From: Mucilaginibacter flavidus
Lineage (GTDB): Bacteria; Bacteroidota; Bacteroidia; Sphingobacteriales; Sphingobacteriaceae
Length of the DNA stretch: 64,000 bases
Assembly (NCBI RefSeq): GCF_024055575.1
Contig: NZ_JAMXOE010000005.1
Coordinates: forward strand, 124,001-188,000
Reading direction: 5' to 3'
Position numbers and translations under genes: made by a program. A model generated the notes under the pieces. It was not told the origin of the DNA and ran no database searches. It worked only from the letters and a program-made list of their open reading frames with translations. Positions 40,455 to 49,258 of the stretch are shown here, piece after piece. Within the stretch, counting starts at the first letter, position 1. Each line of letters starts with the position of its first letter.

Positions 40455-41036
40455 ATGCAAAGCAAGCTTTCAGATATCGAGTTAATTGACCAGGTGCTGG
40501 CGGGTAACCAGGCGGCGTATGCCGATTTGGTTAAACGGCACCAGCGCTTTGTGTTTACACTTGCCATGCGCTTTGCAAAAGGAAGAGAGGATGCCGAAGA
40601 GATTGCGCAGGATTGCTTTATAAAAGCATACCGTTCGCTCGGCTCGTTTCAGCGGCAGTCAAAATTCAGCACGTGGTTGTATAGTATTGTGTATACTACT
40701 GCAATGACTTTCTTGCGAAAAAGACGGGTGGATACTGATTCGATTGATGATGAAGACACTTATATACAGGTAGAAAACCAATCGTCGGCTTACGATGTTA
40801 ACGATGCGGAGAACAAATCGAGGTCGTTTTATCTTAACCAGGCTATTGAACAGCTTTTACCGGATGATGCAACCATCATCACCATGTTTTACAAGGGCGA
40901 GCAATCGCTCGAAGAAATTGCACAGGCCATGGGGATGGAGGCGAATACGATAAAAGTAAAATTATTCAGGGCGCGCCAGCGTTTAAAAGAAAAGCTGGAG
41001 CGCAATTTAAAACATGAAGCTAAAGAACTGATATGA
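40455..41036 (+). CDS. ECF-type RNA polymerase sigma factor
   Basis: 193-residue sigma factor of the extracytoplasmic-function class. Region 2 (NQAAYADLVKRHQRFVFTLAMRFAKGREDAEEIAQDCFIKAYRSLGSFQ) and the RQSKFSTWLYSIVYTTAMTFLRKRR segment are followed by a variable linker and region 4 (LLPDDATIITMFYKGEQSLEEIAQAMGMEANTIKVKLFRARQRLKEKL), the -35 recognition helix. The stop overlaps the start of the next gene (ATGA), so the pair is co-translated with its putative anti-sigma factor. The regulon cannot be read here. Confidence 0.94.
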   Translation: MQSKLSDIELIDQVLAGNQAAYADLVKRHQRFVFTLAMRFAKGREDAEEIAQDCFIKAYRSLGSFQRQSKFSTWLYSIVYTTAMTFLRKRRVDTDSIDDEDTYIQVENQSSAYDVNDAENKSRSFYLNQAIEQLLPDDATIITMFYKGEQSLEEIAQAMGMEANTIKVKLFRARQRLKEKLERNLKHEAKELI

Positions 41037-41539
41037 ATAACATAGAAGAACAACTTTGGAACTACATTGACGGCACTTGCACAGCGGATGAGCAAAACAC
41101 CATCAACAAGCTTATTGCAAGCGATGAGGCGGTGCGTCTTAAATACCAGGAGTTATTGGCACTTAATACGGAGTTTGCAACAATGGAACTTGACGAACCG
41201 TCAATGGCTTTCACTTATAACGTCATTGAGGCCATCCGTACCGAACAGGCACTGGTGCCGCTTAAAGCCGCTATTAATAAACGTATTATAATGGGTATAG
41301 CCTTGTTTTTTGTGATAACGCTAACGGGCTTCCTGGTATTTGCGTTTACAAAAATGAATTTTGCATCGATGGGCACAGCTGATATTTTACCAAAGGTGCC
41401 TGCAAACTTTAAAATGCCCGAGGTAAGCACGCATTTTTCGAAGCCACTGGTTGAAGGCTTTATGTTTTTTGACGTGGTTTTAGGCCTGTTTTTATTTGAT
41501 GCATACCTGCGCCGTAAAAAACAGGCGCATACAAACTAA
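41033..41539 (+). CDS. Putative membrane anti-sigma factor
   Basis: 168 residues. The N-terminal part (EEQLWNYIDGTCTADEQNTINKLIASDEAVRLKYQELLALN) matches a zinc-free anti-sigma helical bundle of the kind that occludes ECF sigma region 2. A transmembrane helix follows at about 84-104 (IIMGIALFFVITLTGFLVFAF), an extracytoplasmic stretch, and a second helix near 143-160 (FFDVVLGLFLFDAYL) with a basic RRKKQ end. The ATG overlaps the sigma gene stop by four bases. By position and architecture it should hold the sigma factor inactive until an envelope signal arrives. Confidence 0.8.
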   Translation: MNNIEEQLWNYIDGTCTADEQNTINKLIASDEAVRLKYQELLALNTEFATMELDEPSMAFTYNVIEAIRTEQALVPLKAAINKRIIMGIALFFVITLTGFLVFAFTKMNFASMGTADILPKVPANFKMPEVSTHFSKPLVEGFMFFDVVLGLFLFDAYLRRKKQAHTN

Positions 41540-41588
41540 TTGGTGTACAAAAAAAACAACAAAGTATTTACTGTTGTATACACCAATT
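41538..41588. repeat. Long hairpin at the end of the anti-sigma gene
   Basis: AATTGGTGTA (41538-41547) pairs with TACACCAATT (41579-41588), with an inner CAACA/TGTTG stem; it begins within the stop codon of the anti-sigma gene. No T-run follows, so it is not a standard terminator. Confidence 0.65.
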
Positions 41589-41649
41589 CAGGGGTTTGCA
41601 ATAAAAAATATCATGTAAATAGTTTTTGGTACAGTAATTGATAAATGAT

Positions 41650-41736
41650 ATGCGGACTGGCTCTCACCAGTTCAATTGTGATAAGGTTTAGGTTGAAAGT
41701 CCCCCGCAGCAAGTGTGGGGGGCTTTTATTTTTTAC
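41650..41736 (+). ncRNA. Candidate small RNA with its own terminator
   Basis: Within a 450-base gene-free gap lies a stretch able to fold as three stems: ACTGG-CTCTCA-CCAGT (41656-41671), a TTCAA...TTGAA stem around 41671-41698, and the GC-rich terminator at 41699-41736. No ORF crosses it. It could be an independent small RNA or simply the end of the sigma operon transcript. Family resemblance (such as 6S RNA) was not recognised. Confidence 0.3.
41699..41736 (+). terminator. Strong rho-independent terminator in a gene-free gap
   Basis: AGTCCCCCGC...GTGGGGGGCT stem (with wobble pairs) followed by TTTATTTTTT, 160 bases beyond the anti-sigma stop codon. Confidence 0.8.
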
Positions 41737-41761
41737 GAAAAAATATTTTTATAATACACTT

Positions 41762-41769
41762 TACCTTTG
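41762..41769 (+). promoter_or_regulatory. Putative -7 box TACCTTTG upstream of the DUF2911 gene
   Basis: Exact TAnnTTTG match 220 bases before the ATG at 41990. The intervening region carries a repeat element, so the leader RNA would include it. Confidence 0.4.
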
Positions 41770-41831
41770 CAATATTTTTCAGTCTGATACTGTTATAATA
41801 ATCAAACTACAATTAATAACTTAGCGGTAAT

Positions 41832-41967
41832 AAGAGCCCGGAAGCGAGAGTCAGGAATCAACAAGAAAAAGAATACAGCCGCGCATATACAGCGCTGTGA
41901 TACTTTTACAAAGATTTGTCGGCTTACCCCCATTTTCCTGGATCTTAGCTCTTTTGTTTTGACTCTT
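41832..41967. repeat. Degenerate hairpin repeat of the GAATCAAGAGCC family
   Basis: GAGAGTCAGGAATCAACAAG (from 41837) is complementary in style to TTAGCTCTTTTGTTTTGACTC toward 41967, as in 39390-39453. It occupies the likely 5'-leader of the DUF2911 gene. Confidence 0.55.
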
Positions 41968-41989
41968 GTTTATAACTCAAAAACTAAAT

Positions 41990-42841
41990 ATGAAAAAGTG
42001 TTACCTATACGTACTGGCTATTTTTTTAGCAGGAATATGTTTCAAAAGCAACGCACAGCAGGCGCCGCGCATACCCGAAGCCAGCCCAACGCAAACTATT
42101 ATCCAGGATTTTGGACTTGGCAAAGTTACCATAACCTACTCACGCCCAAGCGTTAAGGACCGTGTGATATTTGGGGGCATAAATCCTTACGGTGAAGTTT
42201 GGCGTACCGGGGCTAATGCTGCTACAACCATCAGCTTTACCGAAAATGTAATTTTTGAGGGGCACAGCGTACCCGCCGGAACGTATTCGTTGTTTACTAT
42301 TCCCGACAAATCGGAATGGACCATTATCCTGAATAAAACAGCTAAACAATGGGGCGCTTATAGCTACAAAGAAAAAGACGACCTGCTGCGCGTTAAAGTT
42401 AAGTCCACATACCGCGCCGAAAAACGGGAGAGCTTTACCATACAATTTGCAGATGTAACCACGCATTCGGCCGATTTGCATTTGGTATGGGACCATACCT
42501 CGGTATACATCAAGTTAAATACTGATGATGACGCCAAAATTACAGCCAATATTGACAAATTGATGCAGGGCGACCGCAAGCCATATTACTTTAATGCGAT
42601 ACAATATTATTACGAAAACAATAAAGACATGAAAAAAGCCCTTGGCTGGGCGCTGGAGGCACAAAAGGTTGAACCGAAGGGTCCATGGTATAAATTATGG
42701 GAAGCCCGTATCCGTTTAAAAATGGGCGACAAAACGGCAGCTATCAAAGCAGCAGAGGAAGGGGTTGCACTGGCAAAGGCATCAAACGACGAAGAGTATG
42801 TACGCCTGAACCAGGCGGTGATCGATAAGGCTAAGAGTTAA
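41990..42841 (+). CDS. DUF2911 secreted protein with TPR-like C-terminus
   Basis: 283 residues from the ATG at 41990, which starts a signal peptide (MKKCYLYVLAIFLAGICFKSNAQQ); a longer frame from 41966 adds nothing. DUF2911 signature segments are VTITYSRPSVKDRVIFGG, YGEVWRTGANAATTISFTENV and SVPAGTYSLFTIPDKSEWTIILNK. The last 90 residues form paired helices (YYENNKDMKKALGWALEAQ and LKMGDKTAAIKAAEEGVALAK) like a TPR motif. The mature protein is periplasmic. Function is unknown. It is closed by a bidirectional terminator. Confidence 0.87.
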   Translation: MKKCYLYVLAIFLAGICFKSNAQQAPRIPEASPTQTIIQDFGLGKVTITYSRPSVKDRVIFGGINPYGEVWRTGANAATTISFTENVIFEGHSVPAGTYSLFTIPDKSEWTIILNKTAKQWGAYSYKEKDDLLRVKVKSTYRAEKRESFTIQFADVTTHSADLHLVWDHTSVYIKLNTDDDAKITANIDKLMQGDRKPYYFNAIQYYYENNKDMKKALGWALEAQKVEPKGPWYKLWEARIRLKMGDKTAAIKAAEEGVALAKASNDEEYVRLNQAVIDKAKS

Positions 42842-42888
42842 TCATTTCTGGAAGAAAATTCCATTTCTTGGAATTAAACAACTAAACG

Positions 42889-42932
42889 AAAAAAGGCTAC
42901 AAAAAAATTTCACTTTTTGTAGCCTTTTTTTC
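42889..42932. terminator. Bidirectional terminator between DUF2911 and TM2 genes
   Basis: AAAAAAGGCTACAAAAA / TTTTTGTAGCCTTTTTT stem around a short loop, with T-runs on both sides, between convergent genes. Confidence 0.88.
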
Positions 42933-42954
42933 GTCAATCGCACTAGGGGATTAA

Positions 42955-43317
42955 TCAGCTGCTCATTTTGGCCATTTGATAACTCTCATAAGCCATTTTT
43001 CTGTTATAGTCAGCAGCTATGGTTTTATGGTTAATCAAATCAACCACGGTGCCTATAACGCAAAAACCGCCGGTAAAAAGAAATAACAAACCCATGAGTA
43101 CTTCGCCTACAACAAAACGCTGTATGCCGGCAACTCCAAAAAAACCTATTATGGTAAATATTAAAATATCTTGTGGTGATTTTCTTTTACCTGAGTATAC
43201 CATATAAAAATATTTTTTCTGGTTTTCAGTAAGTTCAGCGGTGCCTTGTTGTAAAAAACCCATTTCCTCTGGAGTTATCCCCGGAAACGCCATATAAGGA
43301 TTTTGATACATGTCCAT
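42955..43317 (-). CDS. TM2-domain membrane protein
   Basis: 120 residues. The TM2 domain comprises two helices joined by a short loop: DILIFTIIGFFGVAGIQRFVVGEVLMG and LLFLFTGGFCVIGTVVDLINHKTIA, with the conserved G-x-x-R-F-x-x-G and D-L-I features. The N-terminal 50 residues (PGITPEEMGFLQQGTAELTENQKKYFYMVYSGKRKSPQD) are soluble. TM2 proteins have no settled role in bacteria. It stands alone between a terminator and a lipoprotein gene. Confidence 0.85.
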   Translation of the reverse strand: MDMYQNPYMAFPGITPEEMGFLQQGTAELTENQKKYFYMVYSGKRKSPQDILIFTIIGFFGVAGIQRFVVGEVLMGLLFLFTGGFCVIGTVVDLINHKTIAADYNRKMAYESYQMAKMSS

Positions 43318-43524
43318 TTTCTTAATTTTTTTAGGTGATTATTCTTAATTGCGACATAAAACTAAGGTAGAATTAAAATTTGGCCTACGCAAAGTTGGCT
43401 AACAGAATAAAGTTATCGGTGAGGACGGGGAATATGGCGGTGAAATCTCTTGATGTTGAATTAGTGATTTAATGAATTAGTGATTGGCATCATGGTAATC
43501 TTTAAATCCTAAAAATCATGGTTC

Positions 43525-44004
43525 TTAATTATCAGTAGATGGATCGATTTCAGGCGGCAGCACGATATCCCTGGTAAAGTTAATTACCTCGGTAGTAAAT
43601 TGCCCTTCAGTAATGTTTTTACTACCATGGCTGTTACGGCCCCTGAATTCGAAGGTTCCGCTAATGCGCTTGCCATCAAATGAGCTGATAACCAGTTTTC
43701 CTGAGTCACTTACAAATCCACCTGGCTGGTATGAGCCAATTGCGTTATCGCCTCTGCGTTGAAAATAAAAATTCTCGACTTTGGTATTGGTATAAATGTA
43801 AATCGATATTTCCGGGCTGGCACCTCCGCCGCCAGAAATCAATAATGAATTGTCGGCAAAGTAGGACGCATCCGGGTTAAAAGTTTTTAAAACGCCGTCC
43901 ACTTTGTACGAAATAACACTTGCCGGTTTTACAGTTTCTTTTTTGCACGAACCCAGTATAACAACCAGGCTGCCTGCAAGCAGTAGTTTTTTTATAATGC
44001 GCAT
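43525..44004 (-). CDS. Lipoprotein, DUF6252-like
   Basis: 159 residues with a lipoprotein signal (lipobox ILGSC, Cys20) followed by KKETVKP. The mature part begins ISYKVDGVLKTFNPDA and has the beta-sandwich pattern ISIYIYTNTKVENFYFQ, SDSGKLVISSFDGKRISGTFEFRGRN and ITEGQFTTEVINF. The ISGTFEFRG...TEGQF pattern is shared with the two lipoproteins at 55830 and 56446, suggesting one broad family (DUF6252-like, from memory of the pattern). Function is unknown. It ends with an acidic/Pro-rich tail. Confidence 0.7.
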   Translation of the reverse strand: MRIIKKLLLAGSLVVILGSCKKETVKPASVISYKVDGVLKTFNPDASYFADNSLLISGGGGASPEISIYIYTNTKVENFYFQRRGDNAIGSYQPGGFVSDSGKLVISSFDGKRISGTFEFRGRNSHGSKNITEGQFTTEVINFTRDIVLPPEIDPSTDN

Positions 44005-44148
44005 AGGGTAAAAGTTAAGGTTTACCCCGGTTAGACGATGGCTAAAGAGAAAGGTTTAAAATACGCCCTTATTTTTCTTCAACCGGCAAGAGCATCGAAA
44101 CGGGTATTTTTTTCCAGCTGCAGGAGACGCAATATTTTCCACAATTAT

Positions 44149-44463
44149 TCAAGCAAAACCGTCTTTCGCGGGCCTCATATTTTCTTCCATCCTCATCCTC
44201 GCCAAAGTATAGATCCTGAATAAGATCATACCCAACGCAGGTATCCCCAACCAGTGTGAATGAAAGGAGTTTTTAATATCGCCATGAAACAGAAACGAAA
44301 TAGAATGCCCCAGGCCGCAGCCGGGGCACCAGGTTATACCCATCAGTTTTAACGGGCATAACGAAAAGTGTGATTGGTCGGTTGGATTGGCAATGGCTAA
44401 AGCTATAAGCGCCGCCACCCAAAACGCAAGTTCAAAGTATTTATGGAAAAATGTTTTAATCAA
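44149..44463 (-). CDS. DUF2752 membrane protein
   Basis: About 104 residues using a TTG start at 44463 that overlaps the stop of the DUF4199 gene by eight bases, implying coupling; a longer ATG start at 44520 would overlap that gene by 65 bases. The DUF2752 signature CPLKLMGITWCPGCGLGHSISFLFHGD follows two hydrophobic stretches, with a final helix and a basic tail. The Cys-x-x-Cys pair in WCPGCG is notable but no redox role is known. The C-terminal MRPAKDGFA is soluble. Confidence 0.75.
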   Translation of the reverse strand: MIKTFFHKYFELAFWVAALIALAIANPTDQSHFSLCPLKLMGITWCPGCGLGHSISFLFHGDIKNSFHSHWLGIPALGMILFRIYTLARMRMEENMRPAKDGFA

Positions 44464-44863
44464 CCTTATTGGGTTTGCTAGTGAAAAGTACCGACACGCC
44501 CAGCGAAAACAAAATGCCAACTAACAGGGCGCCAAATATCCTGCCCGAAAAATTCATCAGGCTGGCCTCTTTTGCAAATTCATCGATGAAAATTATAGCA
44601 GCGACAACGGTTACTATGCCGCCCACAATTAATATTTTAAAGCTTTGCATCAGGGCCTCTAAAAAACCCATCTTGCCACCACATTCATTGGTGCGGTAAC
44701 TGCGCACGCCCAGGTATAAAATTATTAACGGAATAATTACAGATACATATTCAATCGGCTCAACGCCGCTTTGTTGCGGAGAATAGCCCAGTGCGTGCAT
44801 AATAAACATCCAGGCTCCGCTTAAAACGCCTATCAACAGGCCAAAAATAATTGCATTCTTCAT
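44456..44863 (-). CDS. DUF4199 membrane protein
   Basis: 135 residues with four predicted helices: near 4-25 (AIIFGLLIGVLSGAWMFIMHAL), 38-56, 72-93 and 107-126 (RIFGALLVGILFSLGVSVLF). The soluble loop NECGGKMGFLEALMQSFK between helices two and three is typical of DUF4199 proteins in Bacteroidota. It is the upstream partner of the DUF2752 gene with overlapping ends, so both are probably translated together. Function is unknown. Confidence 0.8.
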   Translation of the reverse strand: MKNAIIFGLLIGVLSGAWMFIMHALGYSPQQSGVEPIEYVSVIIPLIILYLGVRSYRTNECGGKMGFLEALMQSFKILIVGGIVTVVAAIIFIDEFAKEASLMNFSGRIFGALLVGILFSLGVSVLFTSKPNKVD

Positions 44864-44885
44864 AGTATAGGTTGGTTTATAATTG

Positions 44886-44956
44886 ACTAGAGGTTAGAGA
44901 TCAGAGATTAATCAGAAGGCAGGAACTAATCTCTAACCTCCGATCTCTAATCTCTA
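44886..44956. repeat. Inverted repeat (CTAATCTCTAACCTC family) before mfd
   Basis: AGAGGTTAGAGATCAGAGATTA (44886-44909) is complementary to TAATCTCTAACCTCCGATCTC (from 44927). A single-arm relative lies at 19553-19590. Confidence 0.75.
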
Positions 44957-45053
44957 TTACACTAATTTACTACTTAAAAGTAATTATAGCGCAATATTGT
45001 TTGCAATAATTTTTCAAGTGCCAGCCGTCATTTATTCAAGCGCCTTTTTTGCG

Positions 45054-45061
45054 TATATTTG
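45054..45061 (+). promoter_or_regulatory. Putative -7 box TATATTTG of mfd
   Basis: Exact TAnnTTTG match eight bases before the TTG at 45070; it overlaps the alternative upstream TTG and so supports the later start. Confidence 0.5.
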
Positions 45062-45069
45062 CGGCAGTT

Positions 45070-48000
45070 TTGAATATCCGTGATATATTAGATAGATATA
45101 AGGCTGATGACCGGGTAAAAACGTTGGCCGAAGCGCTCAATAGTTCAAAAAATCCAAGGGTACAGCTGCGAGGTTTAGTCGGATCAAGTGATGCGGCTAT
45201 TGCGGTAGCATTGTATTTTTTGCAGCATCAGCACATGATTTTTGTGCTGCCCGAACGCGAAGAAGCCGGCTATTTCCAGGCCGATTTAGAAAATCTTACC
45301 GGTAAAGAAGTACTGCTTTTCCCTTCATCGTACCGCAAGCCTTTTGAATTTACCCAACCCGACAGCAGCAATGTTTTGGCCCGCGCCGAAGTGTTGAATG
45401 AACTGAACCACTCGTCGGAATTCGGGCAGCTGATAGTTACTTACCCCGAAGCCCTCGCCGAAAAGGTGATTGACCGCGCATCGCTCGAAAAAAACACGTT
45501 AGAAATTTCGGTAAACAACAAGCTTGGGATTGATTTTATCAACGAGTTTTTGGTGGAATATGATTTCGACCGGGTTGATTTTGTTTACGAGCCGGGGCAA
45601 TTTTCTATCCGCGGCGGCATTGTGGATATATTTTCCTTTTCGCACGAGTTGCCTTACCGCGTCGAGTTTTTTGGCGATTTAATTGAGTCCATCCGTACCT
45701 TCGAGATTGAGAGCCAGCTATCTGTTGAGCAGGTGAAAAGCATTACGATAGTACCTAACGTACAATCGAAATTTTTAACGGAAAGCAATATATCCCTGCT
45801 GGAATATGTAGATGCCGGCACCCAGGTTTGGATAAAGGACGTGCAGTTTACGCTGGATATCATCCAGAGCGGCTTTAAAAAAGCCAACACACTGTGGAAG
45901 GCCCTATCTGCCGATGAAAAAAATCAAAACCAGGATTGGATTAACCCTAAATTTTCTTTTACCGACGAAAAGCTAATAGCCGACCAGCTGCATGATTTTC
46001 CGCTGGTTGAGTTTGGCAAACAGTTTTTTTACAACGATGCCAAAGCGGTAAACTTCGATATGCGTCCGCAGCCATCGTTCAATAAAGATTTTACGCTGCT
46101 GATACATAATTTCAAGAACAACGAAACGGATAAGATTGAAAACTTTATCCTTACCGATTCGGCCAGGCAGGTGGAGCGGCTTTATGCCATATTGGACGAT
46201 CTGGATAAGACGGTGAAGTTTACACCGATCAGTATCTCCATCCGCGAGGGCTTTGTGGACAGGGAACAAAAATTAGCCTGGTATACCGACCACCAGATTT
46301 TTGACCGTTACTATAAATACAAACTCAAAAAGGGCTACCAGCGCTCGCAGGCTATCACCCTGAAAGAACTGCGCGAGCTAAAAGCCGGCGATTATGTTAC
46401 CCACATCGACCATGGCATCGGCAAATACGCCGGGCTGGAGAAAGTGGAAGTAAACGGTAAAATGCAGGAGATGATCCGCCTGGTATATGCTGATAACGAT
46501 TTGCTGTATGTAAACATCAACTCGCTAAACCGCATCAGCAAATACAGCGGCAAGGAAGGCGCTGTGCCGCGCATGAACAAGCTTGGTACCGATACCTGGG
46601 AAAGGCTGAAGAAAACAACAAAAAAAAAAGTTAAAGACATAGCCCGCGACCTGATTAAGCTTTACGCCATACGTAAAACTCAAGTGGGCAACGCATTCAG
46701 CCGCGACAGTTACCTACAAACCGAACTGGAAGCCTCATTTATTTACGAGGATACCCCCGACCAGGAAAAAGCCACTGCCGACCTTAAGAAGGACATGGAG
46801 TCGCCGCACCCCATGGACCGCCTTATTTGCGGCGATGTGGGGTTTGGCAAAACCGAAGTAGCTATCCGTGCAGCGTTCAAGGCGGTTGCCGATAGCAAAC
46901 AAGTCGCCATTTTGGTGCCTACGACTATCCTGGCTGCACAACACTACAAAACATTTACCGACAGGTTAAAGGGTTTCCCCGCAAATATCGATTACGTTAA
47001 CCGCTTTAAAAGCAGCAAGCAGATAAAGGAAACTTTAGAAAAGCTAAAAGAAGGCAAGGTCGACATCATCATCGGCACACACCGGCTGGTGAGCAAGGAT
47101 GTGAAGTTTAAAGATTTGGGGCTGATGATCATCGACGAAGAGCAGAAATTCGGCGTGGGCACCAAAGAAAAGTTAAAACAAATGCGTGCCAACGTGGATA
47201 CGCTTACGTTAACAGCAACACCTATCCCGCGTACGCTGCATTTCTCGTTGATGGGGGCTAGAGACTTATCCATCATATCAACCCCGCCGCCAAACAGGCA
47301 ACCTGTTGTTACCGAACTGCATGTGTTTAACGATACGCTGATTAAAGAAGCCGTTGAGCACGAAATTGACCGCGGTGGACAGGTGTTTTTTATCCATAAC
47401 CGTGTTGCCGACTTGCCACAACTTGGCGGCATGATACACAAACTGGTACCAAAGGCGCGTATAGGGATAGCCCACGGTCAGCTGGAAGGCGATGCGCTGG
47501 AAGATGTGATGCTGAAGTTTGTAAACGGCGAATATGATGTTCTGGTAGCAACTACCATCATCGAGGCCGGGCTGGATATTCCTAACGCTAATACAATCAT
47601 CATCAATTATGCCCACATGTTTGGGCTAAGTGATTTGCACCAGATGCGTGGTCGCGTTGGGCGGAGCAATAAAAAGGCATACTGTTATTTACTGAGTCCA
47701 CCGTTATCCACTTTGACCAGCGAGGCCCGGAAACGCTTGAGCGCTATTGAGGAGTTTAGCGATTTGGGCAGCGGCTTTAACGTGGCCATGCGCGATTTGG
47801 ACATCCGCGGCAGTGGTAACCTGCTGGGTGCCGAGCAAAGTGGTTTTATCGCCGAAATCGGCTTCGAAATGTACCATAAAATATTGGACGAGGCCATACA
47901 GGAACTAAAAGAAGACGAATTTAAAGGTGTATTCCCCGATGATAAACCGCGGCCATTTATCGCCTTTACACAGATTGATACCGACCAGGAAATACTTATT

Positions 48001-48423
48001 CCTGATGAATATGTAACCAGCATAGCCGAACGCTATAACCTGTACACCGAACTATCCAAACTTGAGAACGAAACGGAACTGGTTGCCTTCCAGCAGCAAT
48101 TGCACGACCGCTTTGGCCCTATCCCGCCACAGGTAAACGACCTGCTGAACACCATGCGCCTGCAATGGCTGGGTAAGTCTATCGGCTTTGAGAAAATATC
48201 CCTCAAAAAAAATGTGCTGCGCGGCTATTTCATCACCGACCAGCAATCGCCCTATTTTGAAACCGAGGCATTCCGCAATGTACTGCGCTTTGTGCAAGCC
48301 AACCCACGGCGCACTAACTTAAAAGAGGTTAAAAACACCCTGCGCCTGAGTATTGAGGGCGTGAATAGCATTGACCAGGCAGTGGTTTTGTTGAGTGATG
48401 TTGGGGAAGTTGTGGGGGTGTAG
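45070..48423 (+). CDS. mfd: Transcription-repair coupling factor (Mfd)
   Basis: About 1117 residues. Removes stalled RNA polymerase at DNA lesions and recruits UvrA. The N-terminal UvrB-like domains show VYEPGQFSIRGGIVDIFSFSHELPYRVEFFGD. The CarD-like RNA-polymerase-interaction region reads LKAGDYVTHIDHGIGKYAGLEKV near residue 440. The RecG-like motor has RLICGDVGFGKTEVAIRAAF (Walker A), IIDEEQKFGVGTKEKL (DEEQ), TLTATPIPRTLHFSLMGARD and MRGRVGRSNKKAY. The C-terminal autoinhibitory domain is present. There is no ATG; TTG at 45070 is chosen because a promoter box lies just upstream. Confidence 0.96.
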   Translation: MNIRDILDRYKADDRVKTLAEALNSSKNPRVQLRGLVGSSDAAIAVALYFLQHQHMIFVLPEREEAGYFQADLENLTGKEVLLFPSSYRKPFEFTQPDSSNVLARAEVLNELNHSSEFGQLIVTYPEALAEKVIDRASLEKNTLEISVNNKLGIDFINEFLVEYDFDRVDFVYEPGQFSIRGGIVDIFSFSHELPYRVEFFGDLIESIRTFEIESQLSVEQVKSITIVPNVQSKFLTESNISLLEYVDAGTQVWIKDVQFTLDIIQSGFKKANTLWKALSADEKNQNQDWINPKFSFTDEKLIADQLHDFPLVEFGKQFFYNDAKAVNFDMRPQPSFNKDFTLLIHNFKNNETDKIENFILTDSARQVERLYAILDDLDKTVKFTPISISIREGFVDREQKLAWYTDHQIFDRYYKYKLKKGYQRSQAITLKELRELKAGDYVTHIDHGIGKYAGLEKVEVNGKMQEMIRLVYADNDLLYVNINSLNRISKYSGKEGAVPRMNKLGTDTWERLKKTTKKKVKDIARDLIKLYAIRKTQVGNAFSRDSYLQTELEASFIYEDTPDQEKATADLKKDMESPHPMDRLICGDVGFGKTEVAIRAAFKAVADSKQVAILVPTTILAAQHYKTFTDRLKGFPANIDYVNRFKSSKQIKETLEKLKEGKVDIIIGTHRLVSKDVKFKDLGLMIIDEEQKFGVGTKEKLKQMRANVDTLTLTATPIPRTLHFSLMGARDLSIISTPPPNRQPVVTELHVFNDTLIKEAVEHEIDRGGQVFFIHNRVADLPQLGGMIHKLVPKARIGIAHGQLEGDALEDVMLKFVNGEYDVLVATTIIEAGLDIPNANTIIINYAHMFGLSDLHQMRGRVGRSNKKAYCYLLSPPLSTLTSEARKRLSAIEEFSDLGSGFNVAMRDLDIRGSGNLLGAEQSGFIAEIGFEMYHKILDEAIQELKEDEFKGVFPDDKPRPFIAFTQIDTDQEILIPDEYVTSIAERYNLYTELSKLENETELVAFQQQLHDRFGPIPPQVNDLLNTMRLQWLGKSIGFEKISLKKNVLRGYFITDQQSPYFETEAFRNVLRFVQANPRRTNLKEVKNTLRLSIEGVNSIDQAVVLLSDVGEVVGV

Positions 48424-48570
48424 GAAGACTCTTCATTTAAATTTCACTGCCCCTCCTCTCTAGAAATTGTTACCTTACGACCTTCTTTATTCCTTTACGT
48501 GTTATTGCAACAATCAAAAAAAGCAGGTACATTAGTTTCTCCCAATTATAAACACTTACTATACCTGGAT

Positions 48571-49251
48571 ATGAAAATTATCAAACACCTATTTCGCGCG
48601 GGCTGTATTGCCGTTCTTTTATTTTCGGCTGCGGGCGCAAAAGCGCAAGACAAAAACGGCTGGCGGCAACTGTTCAACGGCAAGGATTTAAACAACGGAT
48701 GGAAACACGTTGGCCCCGGCAGTCGCTACGTTAAGGATGGCTTAACCGGCAGCCATGGTGGCATGGGACTGGAGTACTGGAGCAAAGAAAAGTTCAGCAA
48801 TTGTGTAATACGCGTGGTGTATAAAATGGAGAAGTTTAACAGTAACTCGGGCGTGTTTATACGCATACCTATTGAGCCCCGCGAGGAATGGATGCCGGTA
48901 TTTTATGGCTACGAAGTTCAAATCGACAATCACCCCGAAACATCAAAAGAGGACGAATACCACATAACCGGCACCTTGTACTCACTTACCAAGCCGCTGG
49001 CCAAACCCGGCAAGCCGGGACCTGACTGGAATACCATGGAAATTACGCTCGACGGCCTGCGTACCATTGTTACCGTTAACGGCCAAAAGGTTACAGACTA
49101 TACCGAAGGCCAGCCAACCCCGAAGCGCAAGTTTGACTTTGAGCCCTGGCGCGGTCCGCGGCCGCTGGAGGGTTACATAGGGCTGCAAAATCACGGTAAT
49201 GACGATGTGGTTTTCTTTAAGGAAGTCTCTGTAAAACCTTTGCATAAATAA
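48571..49251 (+). CDS. DUF1080 secreted protein (3-keto-disaccharide hydrolase type)
   Basis: 226 residues from the ATG at 48571, starting a signal peptide (MKIIKHLFRAGCIAVLLFSAAGAKAQ). The jelly-roll DUF1080 domain shows WRQLFNGKDLNNGWKHVGPG, NCVIRVVYKMEKFNSNSGVFIRIP (surface Asn/Ser-Gly-Val-Phe motif), MPVFYGYEVQIDNHPE, and WNTMEITLDGLRTIVTVNGQKV, ending GYIGLQNHGNDDVVFFKEVSVKPL. Seven bases separate it from the Gfo/Idh/MocA oxidoreductase gene, a pairing expected for 3-keto-glycoside metabolism in which the oxidoreductase interconverts 3-keto sugars and the DUF1080 enzyme cleaves them. Confidence 0.88.
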   Translation: MKIIKHLFRAGCIAVLLFSAAGAKAQDKNGWRQLFNGKDLNNGWKHVGPGSRYVKDGLTGSHGGMGLEYWSKEKFSNCVIRVVYKMEKFNSNSGVFIRIPIEPREEWMPVFYGYEVQIDNHPETSKEDEYHITGTLYSLTKPLAKPGKPGPDWNTMEITLDGLRTIVTVNGQKVTDYTEGQPTPKRKFDFEPWRGPRPLEGYIGLQNHGNDDVVFFKEVSVKPLHK

Positions 49252-49258
49252 AATCGCC

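Noticed and set aside
44464..44520. Upstream ATG at 44520 for the DUF2752 gene
   Set aside because: It would overlap the DUF4199 gene by 65 bases with a non-conserved extension; a TTG at the gene junction is more typical of coupled genes.
45049..45069. Upstream TTG start for mfd
   Set aside because: It lies inside the TATATTTG promoter box and would be untranscribed; TTG at 45070 fits better.
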